Assembly (NCBI GenBank): GCA_007751475.1
Contig: CP036434.1
Coordinates: 5,089,524 to 5,153,523, forward strand
Origin: Saltatorellus ferox
GTDB taxonomy: Bacteria; Planctomycetota; UBA1135; GCA-002686595
Length of the DNA stretch: 64,000 bases
Reading direction: 5' to 3'
Positions within the stretch are counted from its first letter, which is position 1, and each line of letters opens with the position of its first letter. Below are positions 32,848-42,561 of this stretch, one piece after another. The notes beneath the pieces are model-generated. The model was given only the letters and a program-made list of their open reading frames with translations, ran no database searches and had not been told where the DNA came from. The position numbers and the translations under genes are program-made.

Positions 32848-34061
32848 CGGACGACGAACTCACTGTTGGAGCGTGCGGACCTGGAAGTGGACGCAGGAGC
32901 CGACGCGCGCTCGGCTGCGGCGACCGTCGAAGTGCCGGGCGACGTGTCCAGAGCGGGCGCGCCGGAGCCTCTGCGGCTGGCGGACGAAGGAGCTGGGCTG
33001 GTGGCGCCGCCGGGGATGGACTCGGCGCGCGGGAGGTAGATGACCTGCCCGGCGAGAACGCGATCCGGGTTGAGGCCTGGGTTGAGCGCCTTGACGAGCG
33101 AGATCGATCGCTTGTAGGTCCCCAGTTCCCGCACGAGAGCGGTGCTCAGCGACTCCCCCGAGCGGATCGTGTATGGACGACCGGCGCCAGCGGGCGCAGC
33201 TGCTGCGCTGCTCGCCCCGCCACTGGAACTTGCAATGGCCGCGACGGCGGAGCCCGAAGAGGCACTCGCCCCGTTGACGGCGGTCCCAGGGAGGATCAGC
33301 ACCATGCCGGCCTGGATCATGTTGGGGTCGGACAGGCCGTTCAAGGACGCGATCGTCGACGCCTGGCCGCTGTCACCGAGTTCGCGCTGGGCGATGCGCT
33401 GAAGGGCGTCGCCCGGCTGGACCGTGTACGTGCGCGGCCTGGCGCCTGCGGTGGGCGCGGGGGTCCTCACTTCGGCCACGAGTGCCTGCTCCCTCGGCTG
33501 CTCCGGGCGGGGCTCCTCGCGCGGACGCTCCGACTCACTTCCCTGACCGCGACGCGGGGATCGAGCGCTCATGGAAACGGCCCCCTCGGCAGCCTCACGG
33601 GCGCCGCCACGGCTCGGGCGAGCGAAGCCCTTCAGTTCGTCGGGAGTCTGTGCCCGGGCGCCCTCGTAGTCATCGCGGTCGACCCGCGGCGCGCTCAGGT
33701 CGAGCGGCGCGCTGCGGTGATCGCTACCGTTCGAGAGGGTGGTCACGCGGGAAACACCGCTCTCGACCTCGTCGACGCCGCCCATCGGCATCTCACCGGC
33801 AGCGCCGGGGCGCTGGCGGCTCGCTCCGCGGGCGGTTTCCTGGGCCAGGCGGATCCGTTCGGCCTTCTGGGCTGCCGCGGCTGCTTCGCGGGCCGCAGCC
33901 TCCTCGTCCACGCGCTCGATCTCGGCTCGCTCGGCCGCGAGCAAGGCGTCATCGCTCGAGCCATCGTCCCATAGCGCACCGACCGCAAGTATGACGACGA
34001 GAAACAGGACGGCGACCAGGCCGATGCGTTCGTAGGGCTGCATGGATCGAAAGGAGAGCAT
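32844..34061 (-). CDS. Membrane-anchored LysM peptidoglycan-binding protein
   Basis: A 405-residue protein with one membrane helix at about 13-30 (IGLVAVLFLVVILAVGALW), a charged coiled-coil stretch (about 38-75, AAERAEIERVDEEAAAREAA), a long Pro/Arg/Ser-rich linker and two LysM domains. LysM 1 is RTYTVQPGDALQRIAQRELGD...ILPG. LysM 2 is RPYTIRSGESLSTALVRELG...IYLPR. LysM binds the GlcNAc-containing backbone of peptidoglycan, so the protein would tie the inner membrane to the wall. The start ATG 34061 shares one base with the ftsW stop; ATG 34043 (MQPYERIG) is an alternative. Its place between ftsW and murG suggests a division or wall-synthesis partner. Confidence 0.82.
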   Translation of the reverse strand: MLSFRSMQPYERIGLVAVLFLVVILAVGALWDDGSSDDALLAAERAEIERVDEEAAAREAAAAAQKAERIRLAQETARGASRQRPGAAGEMPMGGVDEVESGVSRVTTLSNGSDHRSAPLDLSAPRVDRDDYEGARAQTPDELKGFARPSRGGAREAAEGAVSMSARSPRRGQGSESERPREEPRPEQPREQALVAEVRTPAPTAGARPRTYTVQPGDALQRIAQRELGDSGQASTIASLNGLSDPNMIQAGMVLILPGTAVNGASASSGSAVAAIASSSGGASSAAAAPAGAGRPYTIRSGESLSTALVRELGTYKRSISLVKALNPGLNPDRVLAGQVIYLPRAESIPGGATSPAPSSASRRGSGAPALDTSPGTSTVAAAERASAPASTSRSARSNSEFVVR

Positions 34062-35278
34062 CAATGAGACGAAGGAGAGTGAGAGTCGGAGCTGGGGAGA
34101 GCCCGGGAACGAACCCGGCCCGCGCCGAGCGCGAGACCCACGGCAAGGCAGGCGGCGAGCAGTGCACTGCCGCCGTCGGAGAGGAAGGGAAGCGCCATGC
34201 CTTTCGGCGGAGCGAGTCCCGTGACGACTTGAAGGTGCACCATCGCCTGGAAGGCAACGGAGATGGAGAGGCCGAACGCACACAATGCAGCGAAGCGGTC
34301 CCTGATTCCAAGAACCATCGCCTGCGCATTCCAGATGAACGCCGCAAAAAGACCGACGACCAGCCAAATGCCGAAGAGACCGAGCTCTTCACCGACGAGC
34401 GCAAGCGCGTAGTCGGTCTGCATGTACTGCAAGCCAGCGTTGCGGAAGCCGCCCTGGGTGAAGCCGACGCCGAAGAAATCGCCTGACGCCATGGCCTCTG
34501 CGGCGCGCGTGACCTGGTCGTTCGTCGAGTCCCCCATCCACACGGCGAAGCGCTCGGCGACGTGCCCGAACGAGTTCAGCGCGATGAGCACGAGGAGAAT
34601 GCAGGCCGCGATCACGAGGGCCACGTGCTGCATCCGGGCGCCGCCGACGAAAAGCGTGGTGCCGAAGCAGAGCAGGAACAGCAGCGCTCCACCGAGATCG
34701 GGCTCCTTGAGGATGAGCGCCGTCGCCATGAGGCCGAAGGCCAGCGTCGGAACGAAGCCGCTGCGTAGGTTCTCGACGCGCTCGTCGAGGAGCACGCAGC
34801 GCCGCGCAACCCAGAGCACGAAGACCACGCGGGCGATCTCGGAGGGCTGAATCGAAGGCCCTCGGCCGAAAACGCGGATCCAGCGGTGCGAGCCGTTGAC
34901 GGCCTGTTCGAAGCCCGGGACGAACACGAGGATCAGTCCCAGGAGCGAGAAAACGGTGAGCGCAGGGATCAGCGGCTCGATGCGCCGCGGGCCGAGCCAC
35001 ATGCCCAGAAAGAGCAGCACGATCCCGCCGATGCGGAACTGAAGCTGCTGCCCCATCTCGTCCAGGAACGCCTCCCGCGGCAGCGTCGTCGCCGCGTGGG
35101 ACATCTGGATCATGAAGCCGAAGACGATCAGCGCGAGGACGGTCCAGAGGAGCGCCGTCCTGGGCCCGGACGGGTCGCGCTCGCGAGCCCGAACGCCCGC
35201 GTCCCGCGCCCAGCCCGCCACACCGGCGACCAGCGACGCGGCCCAGCCCCCCTGGGATGAACTTCTGGCACCCGACAT
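34061..35278 (-). CDS. ftsW: FtsW/RodA-family SEDS peptidoglycan glycosyltransferase
   Basis: A 405-residue polytopic membrane protein of the SEDS family, which polymerises lipid II into glycan strands with a partner class B PBP. Visible family blocks include NGSHRWIRVFGRGPSIQPSEIARVVFVLWVAR, ALILKEPDLGGALLFLLCFG, GFTQGGFRNAGLQYMQTDYALALVGEELGLFG and GLAPPKGMALPFLSDGGSALL. The start at ATG 35278 is two bases after the mraY stop. It is called ftsW because it lies in the dcw cluster with ftsI; a RodA-like role cannot be excluded from sequence alone. Confidence 0.9.
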   Translation of the reverse strand: MSGARSSSQGGWAASLVAGVAGWARDAGVRARERDPSGPRTALLWTVLALIVFGFMIQMSHAATTLPREAFLDEMGQQLQFRIGGIVLLFLGMWLGPRRIEPLIPALTVFSLLGLILVFVPGFEQAVNGSHRWIRVFGRGPSIQPSEIARVVFVLWVARRCVLLDERVENLRSGFVPTLAFGLMATALILKEPDLGGALLFLLCFGTTLFVGGARMQHVALVIAACILLVLIALNSFGHVAERFAVWMGDSTNDQVTRAAEAMASGDFFGVGFTQGGFRNAGLQYMQTDYALALVGEELGLFGIWLVVGLFAAFIWNAQAMVLGIRDRFAALCAFGLSISVAFQAMVHLQVVTGLAPPKGMALPFLSDGGSALLAACLAVGLALGAGRVRSRALPSSDSHSPSSH

Positions 35279-35280
35279 CG

Positions 35281-36426
35281 CTAGCGCACCTTCAAGAGAG
35301 CCAGGCTCGCCATCGCGCAGACGGCGGCCACGATGTACGCGCGGGTGACGATCTTGGTCTCGGGCCAAGGGCGCTTCCCGGGCCGGAAGATCCCGCCCTT
35401 CGTCTGGAGCCCGTGATGGATGGGCGCCATCGTGAAGATGCGCTTGCCTCCGCTGCGGCGGTACCAGAACGTCTGGAGCGCGCTGGAGCCGAGTTCCGCG
35501 AAGAAGACGAACCCGAGGAGCGGCAGCACCAGCTCCTGCTTGGCCACGACCGCCATCCAGGCGAGCAGTCCCCCGATCGGCAGCGACCCGGAGTCCCCCA
35601 TGAAAACCTCGGCCGGGTGCGAGTTGTACCAGAGGAAACCAAGGCACGAACCGACGAGCGCGGCCCCCACGACGGCCATTTCGGCCGCTTCGGGGATGTA
35701 CGGAACCTCCAGATAGAACGACCAGTCGGAGCGCCCCGTGACGTAGCAGAAGATCGCCAGCGCCGAGCCCGAGAGGATCACGCAGCCCGCGAGCAGCCCG
35801 TCCATTCCGTCGGTGATGTTGGTCGCGTTCGACGTCCCCGCGATCACGAGCCAGCCGAAGGCCACGAAGGCCGCGGTCCCGAGGAGCGTGTCGCCGAGAG
35901 GCAGCCGGAAGTCCTTGAGGAACGGCGGGTACACGTCGAGCAAGGAGAACCGCCCGGACGCGTGCGCGTACCAGGCGAACCCGCCAACGACGAAGAGGAC
36001 CGCGATCGTCTGCCCGACGAGCTTCGCGCGCGCGGAGAGGCCGCTGGAGCCCGCCACGGTCAGCTTGAGGTAGTCGTCGACGAAGCCGACGGCGCCGAGT
36101 CCTGCCAGCAGAATCAGCGCGAGGACCACCTGGACGTTGCCCAGGTCGCACCAGAAGACGACGCTCGTCATGAGCGACCCGATCAAGAAACTGCCGCCCA
36201 TCGTGGGCGTCTTGTCCTTGCCCGCTTCCCTGGCCAGCTGCGCCAGTTCGGGTGCGTCCGTCTTATCGGTGTTCTCACCGACGCGGTGGTTCCGCAGCCA
36301 GCGGATCACGGGCGCGCCGAGCACGATCGCGAGCGCGAACGCCGTGAACGCGGCCATCGCCGCGCGGAAGGACAGGGAGTCCAGCGCGGCGTACTCGAAG
36401 AGGTTCCGAAGGAGGTCAGCGATCAC
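35281..36426 (-). CDS. mraY: Phospho-MurNAc-pentapeptide transferase MraY
   Basis: MraY makes lipid I by moving phospho-MurNAc-pentapeptide to undecaprenyl phosphate. The 381-residue protein has the family motifs KTPTMGG, the DDY pair in AVGFVDDYLKL, NATNITDGMDGLLAG and the histidine motif MAPIHHGLQTKG. I place the start at GTG 36426, which overlaps the murF stop as GTGA and aligns with the normal MraY N-terminus (IADLLRNLFEY); an ATG at 36444 would add six residues. Here mraY is followed directly by ftsW, without murD. Confidence 0.93.
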   Translation of the reverse strand: MIADLLRNLFEYAALDSLSFRAAMAAFTAFALAIVLGAPVIRWLRNHRVGENTDKTDAPELAQLAREAGKDKTPTMGGSFLIGSLMTSVVFWCDLGNVQVVLALILLAGLGAVGFVDDYLKLTVAGSSGLSARAKLVGQTIAVLFVVGGFAWYAHASGRFSLLDVYPPFLKDFRLPLGDTLLGTAAFVAFGWLVIAGTSNATNITDGMDGLLAGCVILSGSALAIFCYVTGRSDWSFYLEVPYIPEAAEMAVVGAALVGSCLGFLWYNSHPAEVFMGDSGSLPIGGLLAWMAVVAKQELVLPLLGFVFFAELGSSALQTFWYRRSGGKRIFTMAPIHHGLQTKGGIFRPGKRPWPETKIVTRAYIVAAVCAMASLALLKVR

Positions 36427-38090
36427 GCGCGTGCCCCCGAACATCCATCCGAGTTCCGGCGGCGCGAGGTCACCGGGGGCGAGAGCTCAGGGACGAGGGC
36501 GTCCTGGCTGAAGTGTCGGGCGACGGCCTCGGCGATCCGATCCAGGCCGGCGGCCCGGCTGGCCTTCACGAGACAGATATCGCCGCTCGCGAGGCCGGAG
36601 CCCGCGGCGGTGAGCGCCTCCACGGTGCTCTTCAGGAAGAGATCCAGCCGGATTCGTTCCGAGGGCAGGCCTGCGGCCAGCGCGCCTTCACGATAGGCCT
36701 CCAGCGCCTCGCGATCGCCCCTGTCGCCGGTCAGGTAGAGCCTGTCGATGCCGCATGCGCCCGCGAGGCCGCCGACCTCGCGGTGCAGCGCTTCCCGCGC
36801 CTCTCCCATCTCCCCCATCGCCCCGAGCACGAGCACGCGCTCCGGAGCCCGGTGCATGACGCCGGCGCCGGACGCGGCGGGAGCGAGGCCCCGTTCGACG
36901 GCCATCAGCGTGCGGAACGCCGCCCCCATCGACTCGGGGTTGGCGTTGTAGGCGTCGTCGATGACGAGCACACCACCGGCCAGCGTCGGCTGCAGCCGGT
37001 GCGGCTCCGCGACGAGCGTTCCGATCGAATCGAGCGCGGCCTCGAGGTCGCCGCCGAGGGCAAGGACAGCGGCGAGCGAGGCCGTCACGTTGGAGGCCGC
37101 GTGGGCTCCGAGAAGCGGAATGACCACGTGCCGGCCGCTGATGAAGCGCCCGGGGGTCAGCGCGGGATCGATGAAGAGTTCGAACTCGGTGCCGCGCGCG
37201 GTCGCGCGCACGCCGTCCGCGTGGACGCTGGCCCGCGCCGAATGTGGTCCCTTGTTCCCGCTGCTGTCCGTGCCGCAACCGAAGGTGAGGATCGGGACTC
37301 CTGCGGGAACGCGCTGGCGAAGCGCCGGGGTCATCGGACAATCGTCGTTCAGGACCGCGGCCGAGCCCTCCCGGGCCGGATCGAGCGCTTCCAGGAGCGC
37401 GCCCTTTTCCCTGGCCACGCCCTCGAGCGAGCCGAGTCGCTCCAGGTGAGCGCGTCCGATGATCGTGATGAGCGCGACGTCAGGACGCGCGATGTCCGCG
37501 AGATCGGCGATCTCACCGGGGGCATTCGTGCCGATCTCCAGCACGGCGAAGCGCGTCTCGCGGTCACAGAGCAAGAGCGTGCGGGGCACGCCCACGTAGT
37601 TGTTGAAGCTCTTCGGACTGGCCACCACCGTCGCGTCTTGACGATCGGCGTCCTGGACGCCCGCGCGCAGCATGTGGGCGACGATCGCCTTCGTAGAGGT
37701 CTTGCCGCAGGAGCCCGTGATACCGAGGGTCCGACCGGCCAGGGACGCGCGTACGATTCGCCCGGCGGCCGCCAGCGCCGCGCGCGCGTCGGGGCAGACG
37801 GCGACCGGAGCGACGAACTCCTCGCTGAGTCGCTCCAGCTCGGCGCGTACGCGGGGCTCGGCCGCTTCGACGAGCACCGCGGACGCGCCCGCGTCCAGTG
37901 CGGCGCGCGCGAAGTCGGCGCCGTTGAAGCGCGGTCCGGGCAGTCCGATGAACAGGCTGCCGGGGCGCAGCTCCCGCGTGTCCGTCGATACGTCGGTGAC
38001 GCCGCGGGCGAGCACCTCGGGGCGGGCGACGGACGACTGCCAGGTCACCTTCGACGCCTGGAAGATCTCGGCGAGGCTGAACTCGATCAT
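36423..38090 (-). CDS. murF: UDP-MurNAc-tripeptide--D-Ala-D-Ala ligase MurF
   Basis: A 555-residue Mur ligase that adds the D-Ala-D-Ala end to the UDP-MurNAc-tripeptide in the cytoplasm. The P-loop is GITGSCGKTSTKA. The KSFNNYVGVP segment, EIGTNAPGEI and the later VIDDAYNANPESM are typical of MurF. The order murE-murF-mraY is conserved, and both ends overlap neighbours (ATGA with murE, GTGA with mraY). It is longer than E. coli MurF, with extra loops in the C-terminal domain (GAGVMHRAPERVLVLGAMGEM) and a basic, proline-containing tail. Confidence 0.93.
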   Translation of the reverse strand: MIEFSLAEIFQASKVTWQSSVARPEVLARGVTDVSTDTRELRPGSLFIGLPGPRFNGADFARAALDAGASAVLVEAAEPRVRAELERLSEEFVAPVAVCPDARAALAAAGRIVRASLAGRTLGITGSCGKTSTKAIVAHMLRAGVQDADRQDATVVASPKSFNNYVGVPRTLLLCDRETRFAVLEIGTNAPGEIADLADIARPDVALITIIGRAHLERLGSLEGVAREKGALLEALDPAREGSAAVLNDDCPMTPALRQRVPAGVPILTFGCGTDSSGNKGPHSARASVHADGVRATARGTEFELFIDPALTPGRFISGRHVVIPLLGAHAASNVTASLAAVLALGGDLEAALDSIGTLVAEPHRLQPTLAGGVLVIDDAYNANPESMGAAFRTLMAVERGLAPAASGAGVMHRAPERVLVLGAMGEMGEAREALHREVGGLAGACGIDRLYLTGDRGDREALEAYREGALAAGLPSERIRLDLFLKSTVEALTAAGSGLASGDICLVKASRAAGLDRIAEAVARHFSQDALVPELSPPVTSRRRNSDGCSGARA

Positions 38091-39781
38091 CGTGCCACCT
38101 CCATCATCCGCGCGAACGCTTCCGACGCGACCACTCGGTCGTCGAAGGGCAGGCTGCGGCCCCCGATCACCTGGGTGTTCTCATGGCCCTTGCCCGCGAT
38201 GAGCACGACGTCACCGGGCCTCGCGATGCCGAGCGCTCGCTCGATGGCGCGCGCGCGATCGAGTTCGACGATTCGACGTCCGCCGACCTCGTCCACGCCC
38301 GCGATGACGGCTTCGGCGATGTCCTCGGGACGCTCGCCGCGCGGGTTGTCGCTGGTGATGATGGCGACGTCGCTGAGCTCGCCGACGGCCCGCCCCATGG
38401 GGCCGCGCTTGCCCCGATCACGGTCACCGCCACAGCCGAAGACGCAGATGAGGCGGCCTTCGCCGGTTTTCTCGCTGGTTCTCCCGCTGGTCTTCCCGCT
38501 GGCGCGACCGCGCATGTCCGCGCGCAGCGCGACGAGCACCCGCTCGAGGGCGTCGGGGCTATGCGCGTAGTCCACGAGCACGTCGAAACCACCTTTCGGC
38601 AGCGGAACGGCTTCGAGTCTTCCCGGTGCGGCACTCAGCGCGCCCAGTCCCGCCACGAGATCCTCGGCCCCGGCGCCGAAGCAGCGCGCGATCGCCGTCG
38701 ACACGAGCGCGTTCTCGACGTTGTGCGCACCACGGAGCGGGAGAACGATCTCCGCGTCCCCGAAGCCCATGCCGGAGAGCGTGAAGCGAGCGCCGCGCTC
38801 GTCGAGCTGCAGGCCGCGGGCGACGAGATCCCCCTCCGCCTCGACCGCCACGCGTATCACGCGGAGCCCGCGGTCCACGGCGCGCTGCGCCATGTCCTCG
38901 CTCGCGGGGCCCGTGCCGAAGATCACGGCGTGCCCATCGGCGGCGACACGGTCCCAGAGCCGCGCCTTCGCTTCGGCGTAGCGCTCCATCGTGCCGTGGT
39001 AGTCGAGGTGCTCGCGGGTCAGGTTCGTGAAGGCGCCGACCTGGAGGCGCATGCCCGCGAGGCGTCCCTGGACGAGGGCGTGGGAGCTCGCTTCCATCAC
39101 CGCGCAGTCGCCGCCTCCTCGCAGATGGCGGGCGAGCAGGCGCTGGATCGCGGTGGCGTCGGGCGTCGTGTGCGAGGCCTCCAGGTGGAGCGGCCCGGAC
39201 GTGCCGCGCAGCGTGTGGCCTGCGGTTCCGAGGATCGCGGGGGCCTTCCCGGCCGCCTGAAGAAGCTGGGACGCGAGGTGGCAGACCGACGTCTTGCCGT
39301 TGGTCCCGGTGACGCCCGCCAGCCGCAGCGAGTTCGCCGGGCGGCCATGCACGTGGGCCGCGACGTCCCCGAGGATCTCGGCGGCGCGGGGATGGACCCA
39401 GAGCAGAGGGGCTGCGGACCCGGACGCGGATGGCCGGTTCAACGCCCGCGGCGCGGATGCGATGCTGCGCCGGAGCACGTCCACGGAGCGATGCGCGGGC
39501 AGGAGGACCAGACCGGCTCCGCGGGACACGGCGTCCGGCACGAAGCGTACGCCGTCGGCGCGAAGGCCCGGAAGCGCCGCGAAGAGATCACCGGAGTGGA
39601 CCGAACCCGAGTGGATGTGAACGTCGCCGGGTCGAGCCTGGAGGCGCGGATCGTTCGCCGCCACCGTCACGTCGTGGCCGCGCGCCGAGCGCGCCAGCAC
39701 GAGGCCCCCGTGGGCCTCGACGAGGTCTGCGAACGAGGGGCCCTGCGGCGCGCTGCCGAAAATAGAGGTATCCGCGAGCAT
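38087..39781 (-). CDS. murE: UDP-MurNAc-tripeptide synthetase MurE, meso-DAP type
   Basis: A 564-residue Mur ligase that adds the third peptide residue. The P-loop GTNGKTS is at 159-165 and FTNLTREHLDYHG is the usual MurE signature. The specificity motif is DNPR (residues 478-481, in SDNPRGE), which marks meso-diaminopimelate enzymes; lysine enzymes have other residues here. The N-terminal domain carries a repeated GSVHSGDLF stretch. The start ATG 39781 shares one base with the ftsI stop. A Lys/Thr/Ser/Arg-rich loop (ASGKTSGRTSEKTGEG) near 440 looks like a local repeat expansion. Confidence 0.93.
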   Translation of the reverse strand: MLADTSIFGSAPQGPSFADLVEAHGGLVLARSARGHDVTVAANDPRLQARPGDVHIHSGSVHSGDLFAALPGLRADGVRFVPDAVSRGAGLVLLPAHRSVDVLRRSIASAPRALNRPSASGSAAPLLWVHPRAAEILGDVAAHVHGRPANSLRLAGVTGTNGKTSVCHLASQLLQAAGKAPAILGTAGHTLRGTSGPLHLEASHTTPDATAIQRLLARHLRGGGDCAVMEASSHALVQGRLAGMRLQVGAFTNLTREHLDYHGTMERYAEAKARLWDRVAADGHAVIFGTGPASEDMAQRAVDRGLRVIRVAVEAEGDLVARGLQLDERGARFTLSGMGFGDAEIVLPLRGAHNVENALVSTAIARCFGAGAEDLVAGLGALSAAPGRLEAVPLPKGGFDVLVDYAHSPDALERVLVALRADMRGRASGKTSGRTSEKTGEGRLICVFGCGGDRDRGKRGPMGRAVGELSDVAIITSDNPRGERPEDIAEAVIAGVDEVGGRRIVELDRARAIERALGIARPGDVVLIAGKGHENTQVIGGRSLPFDDRVVASEAFARMMEVAR

Positions 39782-42561
39782 CAGCGTTCCTCCTCTCCTG
39801 GCACATCCGCCCACGGAAGGTCGTTCTTGAGCCAGTCCGCGCGGAACTCCGGAATGATCACGACCTCGACGTCGTCGTCCAGTGACTCCGGAGCGTCCGC
39901 GGGCGGCGCCTCACGATCGAAGCCGAACGCCTGCCGCAGAACGGCGATCGCGGTGGGTCCCGTGACCCGGCTGCCGAAGCGCTCCTTGCCCATGGCGTCG
40001 TCCGCGACGATGAGCACCATGATCTCGCGTCGCTCACCATCGACCATGGCGCTGCCCGCAGCGCAGATCGACGACGTGTAGCAGGTGGACTTGCGGTGGG
40101 GCTTCGGGAGTTCGCGGAGTCGGGCGCGAAGCTCGCTGGTCCAGGCGGTCTCCTCGGCGGAAGCCTTGGCGAGCGCCTCCAGCTCGAGGTGAACACAAAG
40201 CTCGGTGCCGACCTTCTCCGTCGTACCGGTCTTGGTCCCGATCCAGTCGAACTCAGGATGCATCGACGCGGCCGCGATGTGGCGGCCGGTGCCGATGTTG
40301 GCCCCCATCGCCATCATCTCGCGGACGGTGCGGCACGTCGACTCCGAGAAGACGCGCTCGCCGGATTCGAGATCGAGATCGTAGATCTCGCCGTCGCGCT
40401 CCATGGAGCGCAGGAGGCGCAACGGGCGCGAAACGCCCCCGCGGAGGAGCGTGGCGAGGGCTTCTGCATGCTGCCAGAGCGTCACACCGACCTCGTGGCC
40501 AAAAGCGACCGACGCGTGGGCGTAGGTCCGGTTCCACGTCCCCTTGACGAGCGGCGGCAGCGTGCCCGGAAGTTCCGGACCGAGGCCGGCGCCCGGGGCC
40601 TGCGCGTAGCCCAGGGACAGGAGTCGCTCCCTCAGGAACGCGGCGTCCATCTTGAGCGCGATCTGCACCAGCACGGCGTTGCAGGAGAACGCGAGCCCCT
40701 CGGCGGCGGTGATCCGCGGCTCGGTCGGCGCCCCTTCGGCTTCACCGATCGAGCGACGTCCGATCGTGAGGCCGGAGCCGGCGTAGGTGTCGTACTCGTC
40801 CGTGGGCGTGGTCACTCCCGCGTCCAGCGCGAGCGCCATGATGATGGCCTTGAACGTGGAGCCCGGCGTGAACACGTGGCGCACGGGGGCGAAGCCGGAG
40901 TACGGGTAGAGCGAGGCCGAGTCGAGCGCGAGGACGTCGCCGGTCTGGATGTCGACCGCGATCCCCATGGCGAGCGCAGGCCTCTGGCTCTCCATCAGGT
41001 CGCCGAGTTCGCGGTGCAGCGTCTCCTGGAGGTGAGCGTCGAGCGTGACCTCGATCACGGGAGCGAGACCGCCGTCGGCGGCGCCCTCGAAGTAGTTGGG
41101 CACGCCTTCTTTCCAGGCGGGACGACGATCGCGGGCGACGTGGCGCAGCCGGCGCGTGTAGCGGCGGCCCTCGACGGCGTGGGCGCGCGCCGAATCCGCG
41201 GCCCAGGGGCCGTTCTCCAGCTCGGTCTGGCAGAGAAGCTCGACGCCGCTCCACGGGCGCGTTTCCACCACGAGAGACTGGCGGTACGCCTCGAAGGGGT
41301 CCTGGGCCTCCTCCCACGGCAGCACGTGCGGGCGCTGCTCGCGATCGCGCAGGGCGCGGAACGTCGCGCGCTTCTCGTCGAGCACGCCCCAGTGGCCGAG
41401 GAGCGCGAACGCATCCTCCTCACGCTCGAGGCCTGCGCGCGGGTCCGGTGCCACAGGACGCGCGCCGGGGCGCGTGGGGTGCCTCCGCTCGAGGCGCGGG
41501 ATCAGCTGAAGCTGATACCGCGACACCGCTTCCGCCTGCATGAGTTCACGCAGATCGTGGGCACGGACCGGATCGATACCGCGCGCGAGGACGCGGAATC
41601 GAGCGGGCAGAAGCTCGGCCCAGAGCGCGTCGCGGAGAGCGAGGCGGCGTTCGATCGGCTGCAGCCGGGCGACCTCGAGGCGGCGCGCCGGCGCGAAGCG
41701 ATCGAGCACGCGATCGGGTCCGATGAGGGCGACGAGATCGTCGAGGAGGCGCGTCGTCCAGCGCTCGGGCGGCGGGGCCACCCTGTCGCCGTTCTTGCGC
41801 CGGATCTCGCCGAGCTGCTCCGTCCGCGTCTGGACGCTGAAGCACTCCACGGGATCGAGCGCGAGGGTCCAGCGCCGCGGTGCTTCGGCGCGCTGCTCCT
41901 CCTCGGTGGGGAGAAGAGGCACGAGCATGAGGCCGCGGATCGGCCCCCTGGCGGAGCGTTCCGCGAAGGTCGCTTCGATCGAGGGAGGGAGCGACGCTGT
42001 CTCGTCGATCGAAACGGTGCCCGTATCGAGCCAGGTACGGACGGCGTCGAGGTCGGCCTCGCCGAAGAGCAAGAAGCGCGGATCCTCGGGAACGACGCGA
42101 CCGGGCAGCATGCCGCGCATGAGAGAGCGCGGCATGGTGCGGTCGAGCACGTCCAGCCATTGCCACGGCTGAGATTCCGACGGTCCGCTGGAGACGTGAA
42201 CGCCGTCGAGGATCTCCGCGATGGCCTCGCACATGCGCCGCGGCGTGTGCGAACGCCAGAGCGCCTGGGGCGAGACCGTCACGTCGAAGCATTCGACGCT
42301 GGTCGCCAGCGGCCTCCCCGTTCGATCGATGACGCTGAATCCTGCCGTCGGCGACTCGTCCTCACGGAGTGCGTCCGGCTGGCGCCCGTGGGCGAAGGAC
42401 TGGATGTAGATGGAACGAACCGCGACCGCCGCAAATATCGTGGCGATGCCCACGAAGACAGCGACGGGACGAAGCCCGGATGCCGCGACAGGAGATGCGG
42501 CCGATGCCCGTTCGAACGGGATCCCGGTTTCCTTCGCTTCGCGTGCGTTGCGCCCCCCCAT
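39781..42561 (-). CDS. ftsI: Class B penicillin-binding protein (FtsI/PBP3-type), unusually long
   Basis: A 926-residue class B PBP, well above the usual 550-650. One membrane helix lies at about 32-52. The transpeptidase domain has S568-T-F-K571 (STFK), S626-C-N628 and K777-T-G-T780. The segment before it, about 100-490, is expanded and rich in Arg/Pro loops and would lie in the periplasm. It cross-links septal peptidoglycan with an FtsW partner. I chose ATG 42561, which has GGAG 11 bases upstream; a GTG at 42666 would add 35 residues. The order after the FtsL-like gene is the classic one, though 244 non-coding bases intervene. Confidence 0.9.
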   Translation of the reverse strand: MGGRNAREAKETGIPFERASAASPVAASGLRPVAVFVGIATIFAAVAVRSIYIQSFAHGRQPDALREDESPTAGFSVIDRTGRPLATSVECFDVTVSPQALWRSHTPRRMCEAIAEILDGVHVSSGPSESQPWQWLDVLDRTMPRSLMRGMLPGRVVPEDPRFLLFGEADLDAVRTWLDTGTVSIDETASLPPSIEATFAERSARGPIRGLMLVPLLPTEEEQRAEAPRRWTLALDPVECFSVQTRTEQLGEIRRKNGDRVAPPPERWTTRLLDDLVALIGPDRVLDRFAPARRLEVARLQPIERRLALRDALWAELLPARFRVLARGIDPVRAHDLRELMQAEAVSRYQLQLIPRLERRHPTRPGARPVAPDPRAGLEREEDAFALLGHWGVLDEKRATFRALRDREQRPHVLPWEEAQDPFEAYRQSLVVETRPWSGVELLCQTELENGPWAADSARAHAVEGRRYTRRLRHVARDRRPAWKEGVPNYFEGAADGGLAPVIEVTLDAHLQETLHRELGDLMESQRPALAMGIAVDIQTGDVLALDSASLYPYSGFAPVRHVFTPGSTFKAIIMALALDAGVTTPTDEYDTYAGSGLTIGRRSIGEAEGAPTEPRITAAEGLAFSCNAVLVQIALKMDAAFLRERLLSLGYAQAPGAGLGPELPGTLPPLVKGTWNRTYAHASVAFGHEVGVTLWQHAEALATLLRGGVSRPLRLLRSMERDGEIYDLDLESGERVFSESTCRTVREMMAMGANIGTGRHIAAASMHPEFDWIGTKTGTTEKVGTELCVHLELEALAKASAEETAWTSELRARLRELPKPHRKSTCYTSSICAAGSAMVDGERREIMVLIVADDAMGKERFGSRVTGPTAIAVLRQAFGFDREAPPADAPESLDDDVEVVIIPEFRADWLKNDLPWADVPGEEER

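Noticed and set aside
38183..40081. 632-codon plus-strand frame opposite murE/ftsI
   Set aside because: It is antisense to murE and ftsI, which have complete motifs. Long antisense frames are expected in high-GC DNA.
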